From Candidatus Thiodiazotropha endoloripes (GTDB lineage Bacteria > Pseudomonadota > Gammaproteobacteria > Chromatiales > Chromatiaceae): a stretch of 64,000 nt of DNA. Below, piece by piece: positions 45,577-54,050 of the stretch. Position numbers and translations under genes: made by a program. Numbering within the stretch: position 1 is the first letter of the stretch; every line of letters begins with the position of its first letter. Location: assembly GCF_001708965.1 (NCBI RefSeq), contig NZ_LVJW01000006.1, positions 1,364,001 to 1,428,000 of the forward strand. Direction: 5' to 3'. The notes beneath the pieces are model-generated. The model was not told the DNA's origin and ran no database searches. It saw only the letters and a program-made list of their open reading frames with translations.

Positions 45577-46041
45577 CTATTCGGCTTTATGCAATAGATC
45601 TCCTGCCTGGTTGACTACTTCCACACCGACTGGGATACCCTCTCTGATACTGGCGGTTACCACGCAAAAGTCTTCAAACAGCGTCAGGCAGCGGTCGCTT
45701 TTTTTCGAACTCAAAAGCTCATCTCCAGCCGTTATCTTTACATCAAGCCGACCGACCCGTAGACGTTTTTTATCGTTTCGCACCATTGTGCAGGTGACTT
45801 CCGTGGTAACTTCGTTTGAAGGTACATCCTCTTTGGCCAGGCAGAACATCAGGCTGGCACTGAGGCAGTTGGCGGCTGCAGCGGCGAGCATACGCGAGGC
45901 GTTGGGTCCGTTGCGCTCTCCGAGGGGTGGCGGTTCGTCCATGATGACATCCTCTGCTTTCTTAAGATCGAATTTCACCCGGAAAGCGTAATCCTCTTCC
46001 TGCTCCAGATGGATGGTGAATCGCCCAACTTCTTCTGTCAT
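45577..46041 (-). CDS. OsmC family protein
   Basis: A 154-aa OsmC/Ohr-fold protein. Two redox Cys are visible, in AAAANCLSASLMFCLAK near 58 and in FEDFCVVTASIREGIPV near 125, spaced as in peroxide-reducing members. The C-terminal PVGVEVVNQAGDLL fits. It probably reduces organic hydroperoxides with a thiol reductant; msrA nearby is another oxidative-damage enzyme. Substrate not determined. Confidence 0.85.
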   Translation of the reverse strand: MTEEVGRFTIHLEQEEDYAFRVKFDLKKAEDVIMDEPPPLGERNGPNASRMLAAAAANCLSASLMFCLAKEDVPSNEVTTEVTCTMVRNDKKRLRVGRLDVKITAGDELLSSKKSDRCLTLFEDFCVVTASIREGIPVGVEVVNQAGDLLHKAE

Positions 46042-46203
46042 TGGATTTTCCTCGTCGTGTGTTTAGGGCTAACAGGATCTGATGCAACCTGTCAGTGAGT
46101 TATTGTTTACGCACAATGTAATAAAACCGATAGGATGTAAATTGTTTATCTCTCCGCCAGATTCATCAATAGAGTGCAAACAGCCTGTCGGCTGATCGCC
46201 TTG

Positions 46204-46812
46204 TCAGTCAGATAGAACCTGCCAGGCCGGGTGGAGCCGGATCAGATTCAGGGCTTGAGCCAATAACGATTTACCCGGTTCCGTTCTATGCCAGGTTGAG
46301 GCACCGGATGGATGAGGCAGTGGGATCAGGTCCGTATCCCCATGAGACAGGCCGAGACGATGTTGTTTGCCGATGATATCAGCCAATTTGTCGACATCGA
46401 GAAACTGACTGATTGCCAGTTTGCCCACGGGTAACAGAAGCTTGGGTTGTAAAAGCTCAATTTCCCGATCCAGCCAACGCCTGCAGTTGGCGATTTCCGT
46501 CTTACTGGGCACCCGGTCGCCCCCCTTCGGATTCTTACCTGGAAAGCAACGACAGACGGCTGCCATGTATACCCGATTACGGAATTGCGATTCGGATAAC
46601 CCGATCGAATCAAACCATTTGAAGAGGGTCTTTCCTGCTGTCCAGGCAAAGGGTTTTCCCGCACTCCCCTCTTTATCACCAGGTGCTTGTCCGATCAGCA
46701 GTATTGGCGAGGTTGTGGCGTTGCCCATTACCACGGGCCCGACCATGGATTGACAGAGACGGCATGCGCTGAGTTTTTGCTGGTGTGCCTGAAGCAGTTC
46801 GAGTTGAGTCAT
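46204..46812 (-). CDS. uracil-DNA glycosylase family protein
   Basis: A 202-aa UDG-superfamily protein. GQAPGDKEGSAGKPFAWTAG near 42 corresponds to motif 1 of family 4/5 enzymes (usually GEAPG), and LPHPSGAS near 167 to motif 2. CRLC at 17-20 and CRCFPG ... NCRRW supply possible Fe-S Cys ligands. It probably excises uracil or another damaged base. A scrap of the MITE-like end (AAACAGGCCCTGG) lies directly upstream of its ATG. Confidence 0.8.
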   Translation of the reverse strand: MTQLELLQAHQQKLSACRLCQSMVGPVVMGNATTSPILLIGQAPGDKEGSAGKPFAWTAGKTLFKWFDSIGLSESQFRNRVYMAAVCRCFPGKNPKGGDRVPSKTEIANCRRWLDREIELLQPKLLLPVGKLAISQFLDVDKLADIIGKQHRLGLSHGDTDLIPLPHPSGASTWHRTEPGKSLLAQALNLIRLHPAWQVLSD

Positions 46813-46814
46813 CT

Positions 46815-46829
46815 AAACAGGCCCTGGAT
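46815..46829. repeat. possible relic of the MITE-like end
   Basis: AAACAGGCCCTGGAT partly matches the AACAGGCCCTAG terminus of the dispersed element, beginning 3 bp before the UDG-like ATG. It is too short to be certain. Confidence 0.3.
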
Positions 46830-47031
46830 AAACTATGAATCTCCAGCCTTAACTTTTACCATAAACATGCCTCAAGCGTGGCAAACAGTTATTTCAGCCA
46901 GAAAAACTATAATTACATATCCATGCATGGCTGAATATGGACGTACCAATCGAATACAAACAAATCACAAAAATATAAATCGGTATTTAGTTTGTTGCTA
47001 TCGAGGGCAAACCGCCGATTAGGAGGATTCA

Positions 47032-48033
47032 ATGCGAGCAGTGGTGTTGAGGGAGCTGGGGGAGCCGGAGGTGTTGAAAGTTGAAGATATCCCTGAGCCT
47101 GCCATCGAAAACCCGACGGAGATCAAAGTCAGAATTATGGCGGCCGGAGTCAATCCGGTCGATACAAAAATACGTCAGCGAGGAGTGTTCACCGACAGTG
47201 GTCTGCCTGCTGTGCTTGGTTGTGATGGTGCAGGTATCGTCGTTGAGTGTGGTGATTCTGTGACCCATTTCCGACCCGGTGACGAGGTCTGGTACTGTAA
47301 TGGTGGATTGGGGGGGCTGCAGGGAAACTATGCAGAGTATGCCGTACTGGATGAGACTGTCTGTTGCAGAAAACCCGCTTCTCTGGACTTCGCCCATGCG
47401 GCTGCCGGCCCTCTGGTGTTGATTACCGCCTGGGAGGCGATATTCGGCCGTGGGCGAATGACCGATGGCATGACCCTGTTGGTACACGCCGGGGCAGGTG
47501 GTGTGGGTCATGTGGCGATTCAACTGGCAAAACAGGCAGGGATAAGGGTTTTGACCACGGTCAGTAATCAGGAGAAGCAGGAGTTTGTCACAGAGCTGGG
47601 TGCCGATGAGGTGATCAATTACACACAGGGTGGTTTTATCGATGAAGTTATGCGGCTGACTGATGGTCGTGGCGCCGATATGGTGTTGGATAGTGTTGGC
47701 GGGGCCGTGTTCAGTGATTCCATTGCAGCCACCGCCCACTATGGCGATCTGGTGACGTTGCTCGATCCAGGAACCGGTATCGAGTGGAAAGAGGCGCGCA
47801 ATCGGAATCTGCGTATCGGGTTCACTTTGATGCTGACACCCATGTTGCGTCATCTTCCCCAGGCGAGGATCAATCAGGTAGCCATTCTGAGTGATTGCGC
47901 CGAGATGATCGACAGTGGCTGTCTCAAAGTCGCAGTGAATCAGGTTCTGCCCTTTGAGAGAGCCACGGAGGCTCATCGGCTGATTGAGCAGGGTGGAATG
48001 ATCGGAAAGCTTGTGTTGAGCTCTGAGGCGTGA
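47032..48033 (+). CDS. zinc-type alcohol dehydrogenase-like quinone oxidoreductase
   Basis: A 333-aa MDR-superfamily enzyme. Residues 1-~125 are the GroES-like domain (NPVDTKIRQRG, GCDGAGIVVECG, PGDEVWY). Residues ~140-270 are the Rossmann domain with LLVHAGAGGVGHVAIQLAKQAG near 150, binding NADPH. The Cys-rich structural zinc loop is absent, typical of quinone oxidoreductases. It probably reduces quinones or enones. AGGAGG-like sequence precedes the ATG. No linked pathway. Confidence 0.9.
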   Translation: MRAVVLRELGEPEVLKVEDIPEPAIENPTEIKVRIMAAGVNPVDTKIRQRGVFTDSGLPAVLGCDGAGIVVECGDSVTHFRPGDEVWYCNGGLGGLQGNYAEYAVLDETVCCRKPASLDFAHAAAGPLVLITAWEAIFGRGRMTDGMTLLVHAGAGGVGHVAIQLAKQAGIRVLTTVSNQEKQEFVTELGADEVINYTQGGFIDEVMRLTDGRGADMVLDSVGGAVFSDSIAATAHYGDLVTLLDPGTGIEWKEARNRNLRIGFTLMLTPMLRHLPQARINQVAILSDCAEMIDSGCLKVAVNQVLPFERATEAHRLIEQGGMIGKLVLSSEA

Positions 48034-48260
48034 CTTGATTATCAATAACCGGATCCAATGTAAGCGATTATCCAGGCAGTACACCAATGGTTTGCTCTAT
48101 AGTTAAATGCAGAAACAGACACAGGGTTTGCAGTGAGTATATCTTTGGTTGCTGTTGCTGAGGTTCCGCGTCTGAAGGAAAGCCGGCACTGACAGACCGG
48201 CTTGGCTGCTCGGACGCTCTATAACAGATAAGCCATGGAGTATCTTTCAGGTAAGCTGGC

Positions 48261-48629
48261 ATGAGATATCACGAATCCATAGATTATGTTGAGTTTCCGG
48301 CCTCGGATCTGGAAGTGGTGAAGGTGTTTTTCAAACAGGTTTTCGGTTGGGATTTTGTGGACTACGGTGAGGACTATTGCGCATTTTCCAACGCGGGACT
48401 TGATGGCGGATTCTACCACTCTGAACTGACCACTGCGGCTGAACGAGGCAGTGCGCTGATCGTCTTCTACAGCCGTGACCTGGAGAAGACTCAGGCAAAG
48501 ATTGTCGATGCCGGAGGACGTATCAAAGTCCCGGTGTTTGAGTTTCCTGGAGGCAGGCGTTTCCATTTTTGCGACCCAAACGGCAATGAGTATGCGGTAT
48601 GGTCCGATGTGCAGGCCGGAGCTGGCTGA
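48261..48629 (+). CDS. VOC/glyoxalase superfamily protein
   Basis: A 122-aa single-module VOC protein: SIDYVEFPASDLEVVKVFFKQVFGWDFVDYG at 5-35 and GGRRFHFCDPNGNEYAVW near 98 match the paired beta-alpha-beta-beta-beta units. Candidate metal residues are present, but the substrate cannot be inferred. It likely works as a dimer in the cytoplasm. Its stop is 34 bp from the convergent response-regulator stop. Confidence 0.85.
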   Translation: MRYHESIDYVEFPASDLEVVKVFFKQVFGWDFVDYGEDYCAFSNAGLDGGFYHSELTTAAERGSALIVFYSRDLEKTQAKIVDAGGRIKVPVFEFPGGRRFHFCDPNGNEYAVWSDVQAGAG

Positions 48630-48635
48630 ATTCGC

Positions 48636-48667
48636 AATGGATTGTGATTGAAGTTAACAGAGCCTAG
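48636..48667. repeat. degenerate MITE-like end between convergent genes
   Basis: AATGGATTGTGATTGAAG followed by TTAACAGAGCCTAG resembles the dispersed repeat end with an insertion and one mismatch. The terminal CTAG supplies the TAG stop of the minus-strand response regulator (48664-48666). Confidence 0.4.
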
Positions 48668-49821
48668 TCAATCGGTGTTATCCGGAACACTCTGAAACTG
48701 GTATCTGGCAGTACTTCCCGTTCATAAGCCACCTTCAACTTGAACACCATGGCTTGACTCAGTGGTTGCCCCTTGGCGAGGAGCAGAGCGCCTGCATTGG
48801 TTTTGATCGGCTGGTCGACAATCATCCCAGGTTCGAGTTGATCAAGGGGCAGATTCAGTATCTCGACTTTGCGGTTCATCGATCCCTGGATGAGTATCTC
48901 AACCAGGGCCGGATCGAAGTGCTCAGGATTATCCCGTAGGTATTCGATCGCCTCATCCTCTGATTTTCCCAGGTTGAGCAGTTTATCGTAGTTGATAGCG
49001 ACCTTTAAAATCTGTCCACCGAGTATCGCCTTTTGCTCATTGTTCAGTTTTCCCTGAATATCAATCTTGCCGATATCGTCGAGTTGATGCTCGATCATGG
49101 CGGCAACAATTTCGAGCCGGGGTATATGTTTCAGCAGTCGGCTCCCCATCTCTGGGTGGGAGTTATAGAGCTCCGTTTCCGTCTTGCTTATTTCATCGCC
49201 TGCCATGACTTTTTGAATCAGATCATCAGGTAGGCTGACGTAACCCAGTTGGCAAAGCATACCCGCAAGGTCGTAGTGCCAGCCATCTTCCAGTGAAAGG
49301 CTTCGGACAATGCTTCTGACATGATGTTTGATACGGGAAGATTGACTGAATGCTTCCGGATTGACCATGCTGAGAACATCCGCCAGTAGATCAACCGCCC
49401 CTTTCAGGGTTTTGTTCAGCAACACCTTTTCATTGGTGATCAGGCGGTACTGCTTGATACCCTCTGTTATGGTCTGATAGAGAACCTCTGTTTCTACCGG
49501 CTTATTCAGAAAACGGAAGATATTGCCATCGTTCACCGCGTCGATGGCTACATCCAGGTTGGCGTTGCCGGTGAGCATGATGCGTACCGTGTTGGGTGAC
49601 AGCTCCCGTACCTTGGACAGAAACTCCACCCCGTTCATATTCGGCATCTGCATGTCGGAGACCACCAGGGCAAATGGGCCTCCATCTCTTACAGCCTGAA
49701 CCCCGTCAGCACCGCTGGTGGCTGTTTCAAGATTCAGACGTTTACGAAATTGTCGGCGAAAAGAATCGAGCAGGTTACGGTCGTCGTCCACCATTAAAAC
49801 TTTTTCAGGTGGTTTGTCCAT
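48664..49821 (-). CDS. response regulator with degenerate HD-GYP domain
   Basis: About 385 aa from ATG 49821, supported by AGGAG 7 nt before it. Receiver at ~6-125 (KVLMVDDDRNLLDSF, Asp in LVVSDMQMPNM, LTGNANLDVAIDA, FLNKPVE). Residues ~150-300 have HD-GYP layout, but the HD metal pair reads AGMLCQLGYVSLPDDLI where HDIGK is expected, and the GYP segment reads IEHQLDDIGKID, so cyclic di-GMP hydrolysis is unlikely. It overlaps the upstream HDOD gene by 17 bp. A C-terminal ~90-residue domain follows. Confidence 0.85.
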   Translation of the reverse strand: MDKPPEKVLMVDDDRNLLDSFRRQFRKRLNLETATSGADGVQAVRDGGPFALVVSDMQMPNMNGVEFLSKVRELSPNTVRIMLTGNANLDVAIDAVNDGNIFRFLNKPVETEVLYQTITEGIKQYRLITNEKVLLNKTLKGAVDLLADVLSMVNPEAFSQSSRIKHHVRSIVRSLSLEDGWHYDLAGMLCQLGYVSLPDDLIQKVMAGDEISKTETELYNSHPEMGSRLLKHIPRLEIVAAMIEHQLDDIGKIDIQGKLNNEQKAILGGQILKVAINYDKLLNLGKSEDEAIEYLRDNPEHFDPALVEILIQGSMNRKVEILNLPLDQLEPGMIVDQPIKTNAGALLLAKGQPLSQAMVFKLKVAYEREVLPDTSFRVFRITPID

Positions 49822-51016
49822 CAAGGTACTCCTGGGCAATATTCTGCCAACGGTTGAACTCTTCATCACCGAGCAGGGATTGTAGAGACTGGGGATCGTA
49901 GTGTTGCTTGTACTCCTTGTCGCTTAACCAGTGCAGCAGCAGATTGGCACCGTAGACCAACAAGCAATCCTTACGATCGATCGATTGATATTCATGGTTA
50001 TGATGATGCGCGACCGCCTCGACTGCAGAGAAGGGTAATCCCCATAAACCCATCAGATAGGCTCCGATACCGGCATGATGGCACCATAGGGCTTCAGCTT
50101 CAGCTTCGAATAGAGGCAGGGATTCCTGATTCGCCTGTTTGACGATACGGCGATACTCGTCCTGGTTCTGGGATGCGAGAATCAGTTTTCCCAGGTCATG
50201 CAGCATGCCCGCCATAACCGGGGTTTCCAGCTCCTGGCGGCTCATCCCCATCGCCATGCCCAGTTGCCTGACCAGACCGGACACCGACTGGCTGTGTTGC
50301 CACAGGGGCTCAAGTTTGAATTCATCGATCAGCGTCTGATCGAGACGTGAAAAAATGGCTGCTCCCAGTGCCAGATTGGAGACAGTCTCGATACCGAGCA
50401 GGGTTACCGCGTGTTGCGGCGATGAGATCTGCTGAGGTAGGCCGAAAAAGGCGGAGTTGACCATCTGCAGCAGTTTGGCGGACATCCCCAGATCCTTGGC
50501 GACGATCTCACCGATCTCCGCCAATGAAGTGTTGTCCGATTGCAGCGCCTCGATCATCTGCTGATAGCTGGCGGGCAGACTGGGAAGTGATCCCAGGCTG
50601 TTAACCATCTCCGTCATGGCGGGATTATTCAGTAGATCTCTAAGCTGAATGACCCGCTCCAATATGACAATCAGAGTCTGGGTGTCACAGGGTTTGGCAA
50701 TGAACTGATGGGCGTGATGAACAATTTCCTGGGCGGGTGTGCGTAGAGCCTGGCCGGAAAACAGCAGGCGGGTGGTGCTCGGATAGTGTTGTTGTACCTG
50801 CTTCAGGAGTTCGCTGCCACTCTTACTGCCCAAGCGGGTCTCAGTGACAATGATCGCCATGGGCTGTTGCTGCAACAGCTCCAATGCACTGGTGGATGAG
50901 TCACAAAAGTGTAGCTGCCACTGGTCGTTGTGATCCCTGAGAATTCTTTTTAGAGCTTCAAGCTGATTCCGGTCACTATCAACGAACAGAATATGGTTTG
51001 TGTCAAATAGTTTCAT
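49805..51016 (-). CDS. response regulator with HDOD domain
   Basis: About 403 aa from ATG 51016 (an in-frame TTG at 51049 is an alternative). Receiver ~6-120 (ILFVDSDRNQLEALKRIL, VTETRLGSKSG, FSGQALRTP, FIAKPCDT). Residues ~145-340 form an HDOD domain: LPSLPASYQQMIEAL, KDLGMSAKLLQMVNSAFFGLPQ, and AGMLHDLGKLILASQ, where HD is retained. HDOD proteins scaffold signalling in stress and c-di-GMP circuits. It is translated with the degenerate HD-GYP gene. Confidence 0.87.
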   Translation of the reverse strand: MKLFDTNHILFVDSDRNQLEALKRILRDHNDQWQLHFCDSSTSALELLQQQPMAIIVTETRLGSKSGSELLKQVQQHYPSTTRLLFSGQALRTPAQEIVHHAHQFIAKPCDTQTLIVILERVIQLRDLLNNPAMTEMVNSLGSLPSLPASYQQMIEALQSDNTSLAEIGEIVAKDLGMSAKLLQMVNSAFFGLPQQISSPQHAVTLLGIETVSNLALGAAIFSRLDQTLIDEFKLEPLWQHSQSVSGLVRQLGMAMGMSRQELETPVMAGMLHDLGKLILASQNQDEYRRIVKQANQESLPLFEAEAEALWCHHAGIGAYLMGLWGLPFSAVEAVAHHHNHEYQSIDRKDCLLVYGANLLLHWLSDKEYKQHYDPQSLQSLLGDEEFNRWQNIAQEYLDGQTT

Positions 51017-51215
51017 TGGAGGTGATGCCCACTTGTTTCGACGCTCCAATCACCTCTAAAGGACTCTTGAGAGCCGTTGGTCGCCTGCCGGATAACGGGA
51101 GATGCAAACAGAAGCTTATCAAGCTGATCATTTTTTGTTCTGTGTTTACTTCGACTTAACCAGAGTGTAGTACCTCTGTGGTTAATTGTATTGAAACGGA
51201 ATTAAAGTTCTGCGC

Positions 51216-51662
51216 TCATTCAGCCTGATCGATCATCAGTATCACACCCTGAACGCCAACCACTTTAACCTTGGTTCCTGCAGGGCAATCGTCACCATGG
51301 ATTTTCCAGGTGCTGTCGTCGACACTGATTTTCCCCACGCCGTTGATGATCGGATCCTGCAGGGTGAAAACCCGGTCGATATACTGTTCACCGCGCCGGT
51401 TGAGATGGGGGCTGTCGGTCTCGATGGGGCGATGCTGCAGAAACAGTCGAACCAGGACAATCGCGGCGACACTGAAGACCGCGAAAAAGATCAGCTGGAA
51501 TTGCCAGGCAAGTTCCGGAAAGAGTAGCAGTGCCAGGCCGGTAATGGCCGCGGAAAGTCCCATCCAGACTAAAAAAGCACCTGGAGAAAAAACCTCAAGG
51601 ATGATCAATACAACCGCCAGGATGAACCAATGCCAGTAGTCGAGATGAGATAACCAACTCAT
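51216..51662 (-). CDS. NfeD-like membrane protein
   Basis: A 148-aa short NfeD protein: two or three membrane helices in residues ~10-75, then a C-terminal OB-fold domain (~85-148, [34 protein letters not shown]). It partners SPFH proteins in membrane microdomain organisation. The start overlaps the stop of the SPFH gene by 4 bp (51659-51662), confirming the pair. Confidence 0.9.
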   Translation of the reverse strand: MSWLSHLDYWHWFILAVVLIILEVFSPGAFLVWMGLSAAITGLALLLFPELAWQFQLIFFAVFSVAAIVLVRLFLQHRPIETDSPHLNRRGEQYIDRVFTLQDPIINGVGKISVDDSTWKIHGDDCPAGTKVKVVGVQGVILMIDQAE

Positions 51663-52585
51663 TGACTGCTCTCCTTGCTGTTGCTCGCAAGGGCCTGTTT
51701 GGCAATCTCTCCGATACCGGCTACCGAACCGATCAGACTGGAAGCCTCCAGGGGCATCATGATGAGTTTCTGATTATCTGCTGAGGCGATATTTTGTAAT
51801 GCTTCGGTATATTTCTGGGCAACGAAATAGTTGATGGCATTTACATCACCTTTGGCAATCGCCTCGGATACCAGGGTTGTCGCCTTGCTCTCGGCTGCTG
51901 CAAGCCTCTCTCTTGCCTCTGCTTCACGAAATGCAGCCTCCTTATCACCTTCAGCTTCCAGGATGGCGGCCTGTTTTTCACCTTCCGCTTTGAGTATCTC
52001 TGCCTGTCTCAAGCCTTCCGCTTCGAGGATGGCGGCACGTTTTTCCCGTTCGGCCTTCATCTGTCTGGCCATGGCATCGACCAGATCTCTTGGTGGTGAG
52101 ATATCCTTGATTTCAATGCGCGTGACTTTGACTCCCCAGGGTGTGGTGGCGTCATCCACCACAGTGAGCAACTGGGTGTTGATCGTGTCCCGCTGGGAGA
52201 GCAATTCATCCAGGTCCATCGATCCCATCACGGTACGGATGTTGGTCATGGTCAGGTTGAGAATCGCCCCGTAGAGGTTATTCACCTCATAGGCGGCTTG
52301 TGAGGCGTCCAGCACCTGGAAGAAGATCACACCATCCACGGTGACCATGGCGTTGTCCTTGGTAATGACCTCCTGCGAGGGGACATCGAGTACCTGCTCC
52401 ATCATATTCATCTTCCGGCCGATCTGATCGATCACCGGAACAATCAGATTGAGGCCGGGACGCAGGGTTTTGGTATAGCGGCCGAATCGTTCCACCGTAT
52501 ACTCATTGCCCTGGGGTACACGCTTCGCGCCCAGAGCGACCAGTACCACAGCAAGAACAAGAAAAACCAGAACAAAAATATCCAT
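51659..52585 (-). CDS. SPFH/stomatin-type membrane protein (QmcA-like)
   Basis: A 308-aa protein with an N-terminal membrane helix (2-20), then the SPFH/Band 7 domain ([62 protein letters not shown]) and an Ala/Glu-rich coiled coil (~185-260) that drives oligomerisation. QmcA-like members form membrane rings or microdomains and often act with NfeD, as here. The C-terminus is polar and Ser-rich. Confidence 0.93.
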   Translation of the reverse strand: MDIFVLVFLVLAVVLVALGAKRVPQGNEYTVERFGRYTKTLRPGLNLIVPVIDQIGRKMNMMEQVLDVPSQEVITKDNAMVTVDGVIFFQVLDASQAAYEVNNLYGAILNLTMTNIRTVMGSMDLDELLSQRDTINTQLLTVVDDATTPWGVKVTRIEIKDISPPRDLVDAMARQMKAEREKRAAILEAEGLRQAEILKAEGEKQAAILEAEGDKEAAFREAEARERLAAAESKATTLVSEAIAKGDVNAINYFVAQKYTEALQNIASADNQKLIMMPLEASSLIGSVAGIGEIAKQALASNSKESSQ

Positions 52586-52860
52586 TTGTATGCCCCCATG
52601 ATGACATGACTGTGATTGATTCCTCCGGCAGCAGCGCTTCCATCTACTCCCGCATAGACCTTTATGACCTCAGATCAGTTTTGAATCAAGTCCGGGATGA
52701 GAAGAAATCTCCTGAGTCAGTACCAACCCCTGCGCATGTGGTTGAAAAAGTCATATAAACTCAGCGGTTACCCGGTTGCGGCTGAGACATCCACCAATCA
52801 GGCCAAGCTTACGCTTTTTCCGGCATTGGTGCGCAACAGGCTTCGTGTCAAAATGGCCTT

Positions 52861-53595
52861 ATGAACGATTCAATCAAACCCCCGAAGTCAATCATGCGCA
52901 AAGTAGGCAGAGCGATTGCGGATTTCAAGATGATTCGCGATGGGGATCGTATCCTGCTCGGCGTATCCGGAGGTAAGGACTCCCTTACCCTGTTACAAGT
53001 ACTCTCCCATCTGCAACGTTATGCGCCGGTCGAATTTGAACTGGGCGTGATTACCGTGGATCCTGAGATCGAGGGATTCGACCCGGCACCGCTGAAAGCC
53101 TACTATGAGGCATTGGGTGTCTCCTGGGTCTACGCCGAACAGCCGATTATGGAGGAGGCCAGGGAGAATATGTCGGGTGACTCGTTTTGTGCCTATTGTG
53201 CACGTATGAAACGGGGCATCATGTACAGCACCTGCCGCAACCAGGGCTATAATGTTCTGGCATTGGCTCAGCACCTGGACGACCTGGCGGAGAGCCTGAT
53301 GATGTCCCTGTTTCATGGTGGCCAGATGCGTACCATGAAAGCCCACTATGTGAATGATGCAGGGGATATTCGCATCATACGACCGCTGGTCTATTGTCGT
53401 GAGACTCAGACCGGTGAGTTTGCCGTGAAGGCGGGATTGCCGATCATTCCCGACAGTTGTCCGGCCTGTTTCACCAAGCCGACCCAGCGCGCCTACATGA
53501 AACAGCTGTTGGCCCGGGAGGAGCGCAGCAATCGTCACCTGTTCGCCAATATGCTGCATGCCATGAAACCGATGATGGATGAAGCGCCGCCATGA
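52861..53595 (+). CDS. ttcA: TtcA-family tRNA 2-thiolation protein
   Basis: A 244-aa PP-loop ATPase. GVSGGKDSLTLLQVL at 34-48 is the PP-loop, and Cys pairs in SFCAYCARMKRG near 118 and DSCPACF near 200 are candidate Fe-S ligands, as in TtcA, which thiolates C32 of some tRNAs. It is shorter than the E. coli enzyme (~310 aa), mainly at the ends, so a related paralogue is possible. The last 4 bp overlap the CBS gene start (ATGA). Confidence 0.8.
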   Translation: MNDSIKPPKSIMRKVGRAIADFKMIRDGDRILLGVSGGKDSLTLLQVLSHLQRYAPVEFELGVITVDPEIEGFDPAPLKAYYEALGVSWVYAEQPIMEEARENMSGDSFCAYCARMKRGIMYSTCRNQGYNVLALAQHLDDLAESLMMSLFHGGQMRTMKAHYVNDAGDIRIIRPLVYCRETQTGEFAVKAGLPIIPDSCPACFTKPTQRAYMKQLLAREERSNRHLFANMLHAMKPMMDEAPP

Positions 53596-54050
53596 AAATT
53601 AAACATATCTCAATTCCCACCAAGGTCGCCCGTCCGGGTATGAGTGTCGGTGAAGTGATGACCGAGTGTGTCACTAAAAGGGTTCCCGGTATTCCCTATG
53701 TCGATCAGAGTGGTGCGATCAGCGGACGCTTCTCGGTAAGGCATATGTTCCGTATCTGCTGTATTCCCGATGACATCATTCAAGGCGCCCATCTGCTTGG
53801 GGATGATATCGACCATCTCGATTTTCCCCATATCAAAGCGGAGGATTTAATGGCTCGGAGTGTGGATGATTTCATCTATCCGGACACGGTTCGTCTGTCA
53901 GCCAATTTTCAAGCCATCAAGGCGCTGGCCATTATGGAGCAGTACAACACGGAGTATCTGTTTGTCACGGAAGGGGAGGATTATCAGGGGGTGGTGACAC
54001 GCATGAGTGTTGCCGCGGCGATTGTAACCAAAGAGTGTTGCATCGACTGA
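53592..54050 (+). CDS. CBS-domain pair protein
   Basis: A 152-aa protein made of two CBS modules: ARPGMSVGEVMTECVTKRVPGIPYVDQSGAISGRFSVRHMF and DFIYPDTVRLSANFQAIKALAIMEQYNTEYLFVTEGEDYQGVVTRM. Such stand-alone pairs sense AMP, ATP or SAM and regulate a partner. ATGA overlap with the TtcA gene upstream and TGATG overlap with the permease downstream make regulation of the permease the likeliest role (inference). Confidence 0.85.
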   Translation: MKIKHISIPTKVARPGMSVGEVMTECVTKRVPGIPYVDQSGAISGRFSVRHMFRICCIPDDIIQGAHLLGDDIDHLDFPHIKAEDLMARSVDDFIYPDTVRLSANFQAIKALAIMEQYNTEYLFVTEGEDYQGVVTRMSVAAAIVTKECCID

